A stretch of DNA of 64,000 bases, taken from Saksenaea vasiformis B4078 (Eukaryota > Mucoromycota > Mucoromycetes > Mucorales > Saksenaeaceae). The notes under the pieces are model-generated. The model worked only from the letters and a program-made list of their open reading frames with translations, ran no database searches and was not told the origin of the DNA. The position numbers and the translations under genes are program-made. Positions 59,290-64,000 of this stretch are shown here, in pieces; position 1 is the first letter of the stretch; each line of letters begins with the position of its first letter. The stretch is taken from the NCBI GenBank assembly GCA_000697055.1, contig JNDT01001590.1, positions 62,001 through 126,000 on the forward strand, read 5' to 3'.

Positions 59290-60190
59290 ACCCGCAGCAA
59301 ATGGAAAAGATGTTTGATATGGTGATTGAAGAAGGACGAACAGCAATGAAAGCAGCGCTTATCACAGGCATAGATGTCGGAACGGCTTAACATTATATTG
59401 AAACATACAACCTGGATGAAGAACAGTGTCTACTTGGTGTTCAGAGAAAGCCTCGTACTAGATGTTATGGGAAGCTGACTGAAGCTCACTCCCAGTTTCT
59501 TGTAGAATATATTGACAGAAATCTCACTGCTATTCCTGACTGATATACAAAGGATCTTATATGAGACATCTCAAGACTTAGTCAATAAATATCATGTAAC
59601 GTTCAAAAACTTGAAAGAGGTTCCGGCAGCGAGGAGCTATGACAGGGTGGTAACTTTGCGAAAGGGTAAAGTTGCTCGATGGGAAACAATGCAAGTCTTG
59701 GACTTCACTGAGAACTGCGTCGTTATCGATGATGCAGGTTTTAACTTGCATACTCAAAGAAATTTTGGCCGTTCTGCGAACGGAACTGCAGCGAAAGCCA
59801 CTATACCAACTGGAAAGGGAGTTAAGATTACTGTATTAGGCGCCATACCTGAGGCTGGAGTAATAGATGTATCTTTGAGAAAGCTTAAGAAAAGGGAGCC
59901 AAGACAGCTAAAAGTCCCACTTATAAATGAACGGAGCACTTCCTACCTTGTATATTAAATGTGATGGGCGTGCTAGATAAGCGTTACATGAAAGACTTTA
60001 TATTGTGATGGACAATGCTCCAATATACACACATCAGCAACTTTCGCAATCTGGTTGAGTATCACTATTGTGTTTACATGGCTGGCTTGCAAGAACTCAT
60101 GCTTCATCCTTTGATACCCAGTAACGAAATCAAACTACATCTGTGATGCAGCTGGGCGATCGTACCACATGAAAGAATACAGGATACACC
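59290..60190 (+). pseudogene. Second Tc1/mariner (IS630-Tc1) transposase relic
   Basis: N-terminal part: EEGRTAMKAALITGIDVGTA with HYIETYNLDEEQ, then RCYGKLTEAHSQFLVEYIDR. The catalytic core is recognisable as ENCVVIDDAGFNLHTQRNFG (first Asp), PTGKGVKITVLGAI and, in another frame near 60005, IVMDNAPIYTHQQL (second Asp). The third acidic residue, with the P-P-Y-S-P block, is not found. At least two stop codons and several frame changes interrupt it. It differs from the relic at 6420-7060, so it is a different element family. Confidence 0.7.
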
Positions 60191-61685
60191 CTCTTTTTCA
60201 TTTTCCTACAAATAGGTGACTACTGTGCCGTTTAATGACTGAAGCTCTCGGAGCTGCAATGCCCCTTCGCAGGGGATTTCGCTTCTGAGGCACTTGCTTG
60301 TAAAGTTTACCTGAATACATGCCGCTCTTCCTCTCTCAATGTCACTGGCTAGAAGAAACCAACCATAGTGCAAGATTTGCTTTCGCCTAAAGGGAACGTT
60401 GGAAGGGAAGCATGGTATCAGTGTAAAAAGGTATAGCTGATAAGTGAGGATGTATTGTTAAGCTGTACAAACGAGAATACTATGATACTGTGGTATCCTT
60501 TATTGGAACGAGTTTTAACTTCCCTTTCTGGACGCCATCTCAAGTAAAAGTTTAATTTGATGGACTGATTGTAGCTGAGTTTGACTTTTTATGTAGATCA
60601 CTGCTTCACAGCTGCTTTTTCCATAGATCGAACTATTAGAGAGTATAAGCAACTATAAAATCCAGATCTCGATATGGTGTTCACATAGGCTATGCTCTGC
60701 ATGAATTTGCCACAGGAAGAGACCACGAAGGAACAGACACACATCAACATAGATCTCAAGAAAAACGCAAGTGTTGAGATCGACGGTTGCGGGAGCTCCA
60801 GAGCTGTGGGACTGCCCGGTCACCAAAAACGCAGGATTTTTAAAAAGTTCAGTATCGTTTCAGGCAAGATAAAAACCAAAAGACTCGGATTTCTGGTTAA
60901 TGCCAAGCAGATCTACATATAAGCGATGCTTTGATAATTGCGATTTCTGTTTTGTACGTTCCTAGAGGAGGTCTATAAGTCGACGGAAGGTTTGGTGTAT
61001 ATGTGGTAAAAAAGAAGTTCCGCGGGATCCTAGCCGAAGCAGGATCCACCTAAAGTTGACATCCTTTCTTTTTTTTTTCTCTTGGTAATGATAAAGGATA
61101 AAAGAAGATATGTGTAATTTGTCCGTTATTCAAATTGCAGTAAAATAGCGTCTACAGAAGACGTTTCAGGTTGTGAAGCATTTTGCAATGTCGATGCATA
61201 GTCCTGAAAATTCATGTTTCACACAAGTTTTTCTCCGATCATAAAATGACATGAGGATACTTGTAAAGTATTCGATAATATTACAACGTCAATAGGGAAG
61301 ATGGTTCAGGTCTTTAAAAGAAATTATCGAGTTTGTATACGCAATGCGTTGAACAGTACGGGTATTTTGCTTCCATTTGGGATCTCCTACTGCTGTCCGG
61401 ATGCTTACTTAGACGATTTTAAATGTTGTCAATCTCCCTTTTCGGTGGACCTAGAAAGACAAAATTTATCGGATTTCCTTTTTCACTTCCATCATCTTTA
61501 GCAATGTTATTTGAACTATTTTTGTTCCTTTGCCTATATTGCGTTTTCATTTTCGTCGATACACTGAGAAGTATCATTTTTCGAAAGAAAAAGAAGTAGT
61601 TACGCTTTGTTCAAGAACACCAGGAAAGAAAAAGGCTAGAACGGCAGCGAAGTACGTCTTAAATTATAATGTGCGTTAAACTGAT
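60191..61685. other. No supportable gene
   Basis: Frames at 60692-60922 and 61301-61501 show no recognisable motif. Sequence is AT-rich with T and A runs. Confidence 0.4.
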
Positions 61686-62329
61686 ATGATTGCAATCATA
61701 GTTGCGTGTTCAAGTTGCGGCGAAAGAGGACATCGTGACAGAAGAAGTAGAATGTGCCCTAATCGTGCTGCAAACAACAAGGGTTAGCGATAACAGATCT
61801 AGTATCTATCGAAATTTTTGTAACATATCCTTGTAGCTGGAACAAAACGCCAACGATCAGTTCAGGAAGAAGCAGAAACTTCGATGCGTAAGCGCCGAGG
61901 TCGCCAGCAACGCGCGCGAGATACAGCAAATCCCAGAGCGCAAGGGGCTTGTGCGTCGTGCGGACAGACAGGTCATAAGACGTCTGCATCAACTAGATGT
62001 CCAAATCATGCTATGAATATTAATGAAAGAATAACTATGAATTTCGATTCCGATTGCGAACGTTTCACACGCAAGCTCCTTTTTGACAATGTTGTCAAAG
62101 AAGAATTTAAGCAACCACTGAGGGATGGCATCAAGCGACTAAGCACGTTCGTGCGTGAAGTCATAATACGTTCACACCTCTTTGTGTGAATAGGTACATC
62201 ATTGAACATGAGGATGTACCTGCGTATGTCTTTACGCAATCGTTTTGGTACTCCGTTATGCAACTTGTGATGGCTTCACAGATCACAAATGATAATCCAA
62301 ATCTTCCAGAAGACGTTACAGAGAGATAG
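61686..62329 (+). pseudogene. Zinc-knuckle N-terminus of a multicopy transposon-type protein, truncated
   Basis: Two exons, 61686-61782 and 61837 onward (54-nt intron, phase 1). The first has CSSCGERGHRDRRSRMCPNR; the second has CASCGQTGHKTSASTRCPNH, so two C-x2-C-x3-GH-x-C-like knuckles precede FTRKLLFDNVVKEEF and RDGIKRLSTFVREVIIR. A two-base change near 62186 shifts the frame. After it IIEHEDVPAYVFTQSFWYSV and NDNPNLPEDVTER follow to a stop at 62327-62329. Large proteins with this N-terminus are, as I recall, abundant in Mucoromycota and some end in a TnpB/Fanzor-like zinc ribbon; that link is from memory and not shown here. Everything after the N-terminus is missing. Confidence 0.5.
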
Positions 62330-62933
62330 ACTTCATTCTGTACGCGGCACCCTGGAATACATATTCGGCGGATCGACCTTCCGGTTACAGTGGCCCCCTT
62401 TCGGCTATGTGCAAGACTTTAGCCACCGCGTAGAAAGCTAGAGAGACACTTATACATTACCCATCTTCCTCTATTGATAGATGATGAAACACCTTTCCTA
62501 TAAAACAGCTTCTTTTACTTGAGCATTTCATTTATTTTGAAAGCAAAACGGGTTCTATGACTCTTATTACCAGCTGCTTGAAGTTAACGTGTCACGAGAG
62601 ATCCCTATCCCAGTCATCCTTACAATGACCACCACCTTGTATACATCAGCAGTGCAGGTAATGGATATGTCTGACTGAATTCCCTAATATGACACTCCTA
62701 CGAGTCTTTCTACGGCGTAGCGGGCACTGATAAGACGTCATCCTACATTGACTTAACATCATTAAAGCTTTGCTGTTGATAGGAAGAGCTAAATATTAAT
62801 TAAAAGTATCCACGAAGACGCTATATTGCTGTAAATGTAGGTAAGATATTATTGCGAAAAGAAAGGGATAATTTGCTGGCAGGGGATACCGGGAGAGATA
62901 TATAATTACAAGCAAGAGTCAAATTACAGCAGT
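62330..62933. other. No supportable gene
   Basis: Flank of the zinc-knuckle relic, with no motif found. The last part should include the 3' UTR of the gene on the minus strand at 62934. Confidence 0.4.
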
Positions 62934-64000
62934 TCAAATTACGCGCTCATCTTCAATTGTGATCGTACGACCCTCTAAATCCTTCCATTTGGCGCTCAAT
63001 CGGACATCTGTAAAGGTTTTATCATGCCAAACGTGCATCATATAGACCCCTGCATCTAGTATCTCCTCCGCTGGCCAGTATGGATTCTGGAGGTAGTTGT
63101 CTTGTCTTGTGAAGTGGATCACCCACCCCTCGTTTGCTCCGGTAAAATTCTTATAGTTGGCTGTTTTTTTGATATGTTCCTGAATCCGTTGAACAGTTTC
63201 GGTCACAACTAGCTCTAATACAATTGAACGAGAGTCTTGGTCTTTGAGCACGATATCACAATACAGCTTGCCAATATGGTGTTGTCCTATGACTTGATAG
63301 TTAATTCGCGAAAGCCAGTTCAAACAGATTCTTGTCAACTCTGAGTCATATACTCTCTCTCGAGGCACACGCCCATTTGGCTGATCATTTACAGGAACAT
63401 GAGCCACTTTGTACGACAGGGCATGTGCTCCAGCTACCAAATCCTTGTCGAAAAAATTGAGAGCTGACTTGACAACTTCCAATATATCTAGTGAACCACT
63501 AGTTTTCGTTGGAGGCGGAACACTCGGAGCAGTGGGATACGCCTGTGGAATGACAATCTGTCGGATGAAAGAGTCCATAAGAGGTGATGCAATTTTAAAA
63601 TCGTCTTCTTCAGGTTGTAATACGCCTAGGCCCGCGAGATACTGTAAAATATTGCGATTACCATCCGTAACCACTTTGCTTGTGCTGCCAAGGTAGTGTG
63701 ATCGATAGTAGGCCAACGCAAAAACTTGCTTCTCTGATTTCGATGTGAGATCATTAACTAATCTTTGGAATGTTCCATATTGATTCATTTGAGAGAGCAG
63801 AATATTTTGCACATTTCCCCAATGATCCATGTCAAATCGTTGAAGGCCAGGTCGATATACAAGATATTTATCGATTGCAACACCACAAATGTTGACCAAT
63901 CCCGCATGTCTGCAATTAAAGAACCATGTTTAGAACTTTAGAATTCCCGAGACCCAATAATACATCAGTAACCGCTTACCCATTCGTCTTTAGGAAGATA
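62934..64000 (-). CDS. Crinkler-like NTPase / PD-(D/E)XK nuclease-type protein, 3' part
   Basis: The gene enters from the right edge. Exons are 64000-63980 (incomplete) and 63909-62934, joined as IFLKTNGHAGLVNICGVAI in phase. The NGHAGLV segment looks like the sensor-2 region that ends an NTPase module in Crinkler and related fungal proteins. The C-terminal half has a restriction-enzyme-like core: YQVIGQHHIGKLYCDIVL with Asp, a charged turn and then IVLELVVTE, where the usual E-x-K reads E-L-V. The last segment, WHDKTFTDVRLSAKWKDLEG, is polar. In Mucoromycota such proteins are expanded and are studied as putative effectors or selfish nucleases. No toxicity can be inferred. The start is outside the window. 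Confidence 0.55.

Noticed and set aside
1..64000. tRNA or rRNA genes
   Set aside because: I looked for B-box-like GGTTCGA(A/T)TCC and its reverse complement and for rRNA-like blocks and found no convincing match. A dedicated scan would be decisive.

Overview
This window is nuclear DNA of a filamentous fungus, most likely Mucoromycota and probably Mucorales-like. The genes are split by short GT-AG introns of about 40-105 nt, the fatty acid synthase is a single fused beta-alpha chain, and the transposon relics resemble families I associate with Mucoromycota genomes. The taxon is inference; I could not search a database.

Conserved single-copy genes form islands in the window. A short verprolin (WIP-family) gene (1878-2287, minus) lies head-to-head with an eight-exon BEM46-type alpha/beta hydrolase (2816-4177, plus). 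A nine-exon cytochrome P450 (9204-11231, plus) and the TFIID subunit TAF8 (11966-13153, minus) follow. An intronless, bacterial-looking MBL-fold hydrolase sits at 22126-22932. The largest gene is the fused type I fatty acid synthase (45478-57945, minus): 10 exons and 3947 aa, carrying every activity from acetyl transferase to phosphopantetheine transferase. The right edge cuts a Crinkler-like NTPase/PD-(D/E)XK nuclease gene (62934-64000, minus).

Between these islands lies accessory DNA dominated by two multicopy families. Family 1 has four copies (14217-15957, 17509-19169, 24788-26354 and 32220-33802): a coiled-coil N-terminus, a small exactly 66-codon exon, an acidic linker and a C-terminal MATH (TRAF-like) domain, with a conserved exon plan. 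Three copies look intact and the fourth has a nonsense codon. Family 2 is an uncharacterised protein family with a KIW-x-P-[LI] motif, a KVDLR-like motif and a GLYVA-like motif. It is present as about eight mostly broken copies.

The third and fourth MATH copies lie in the arms of a diverged inverted duplication of about 12.4 kb (23160-27660 against 31270-35540). Each arm carries the order [family-2 3' relic]-[MATH gene]-[relic gene X].

Other structure includes a six-unit tandem array of a 391-bp repeat, each unit with a TATA box and a 54-aa ORF (40919-43340); a roughly 38-bp diverged minisatellite (29110-29468); a 542-bp MITE (39924-40465); two degenerate Tc1/mariner relics; a MULE-type transposase relic; and a zinc-knuckle transposon-protein relic. 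Exon models come from hand reading of splice sites and reading-frame phase.
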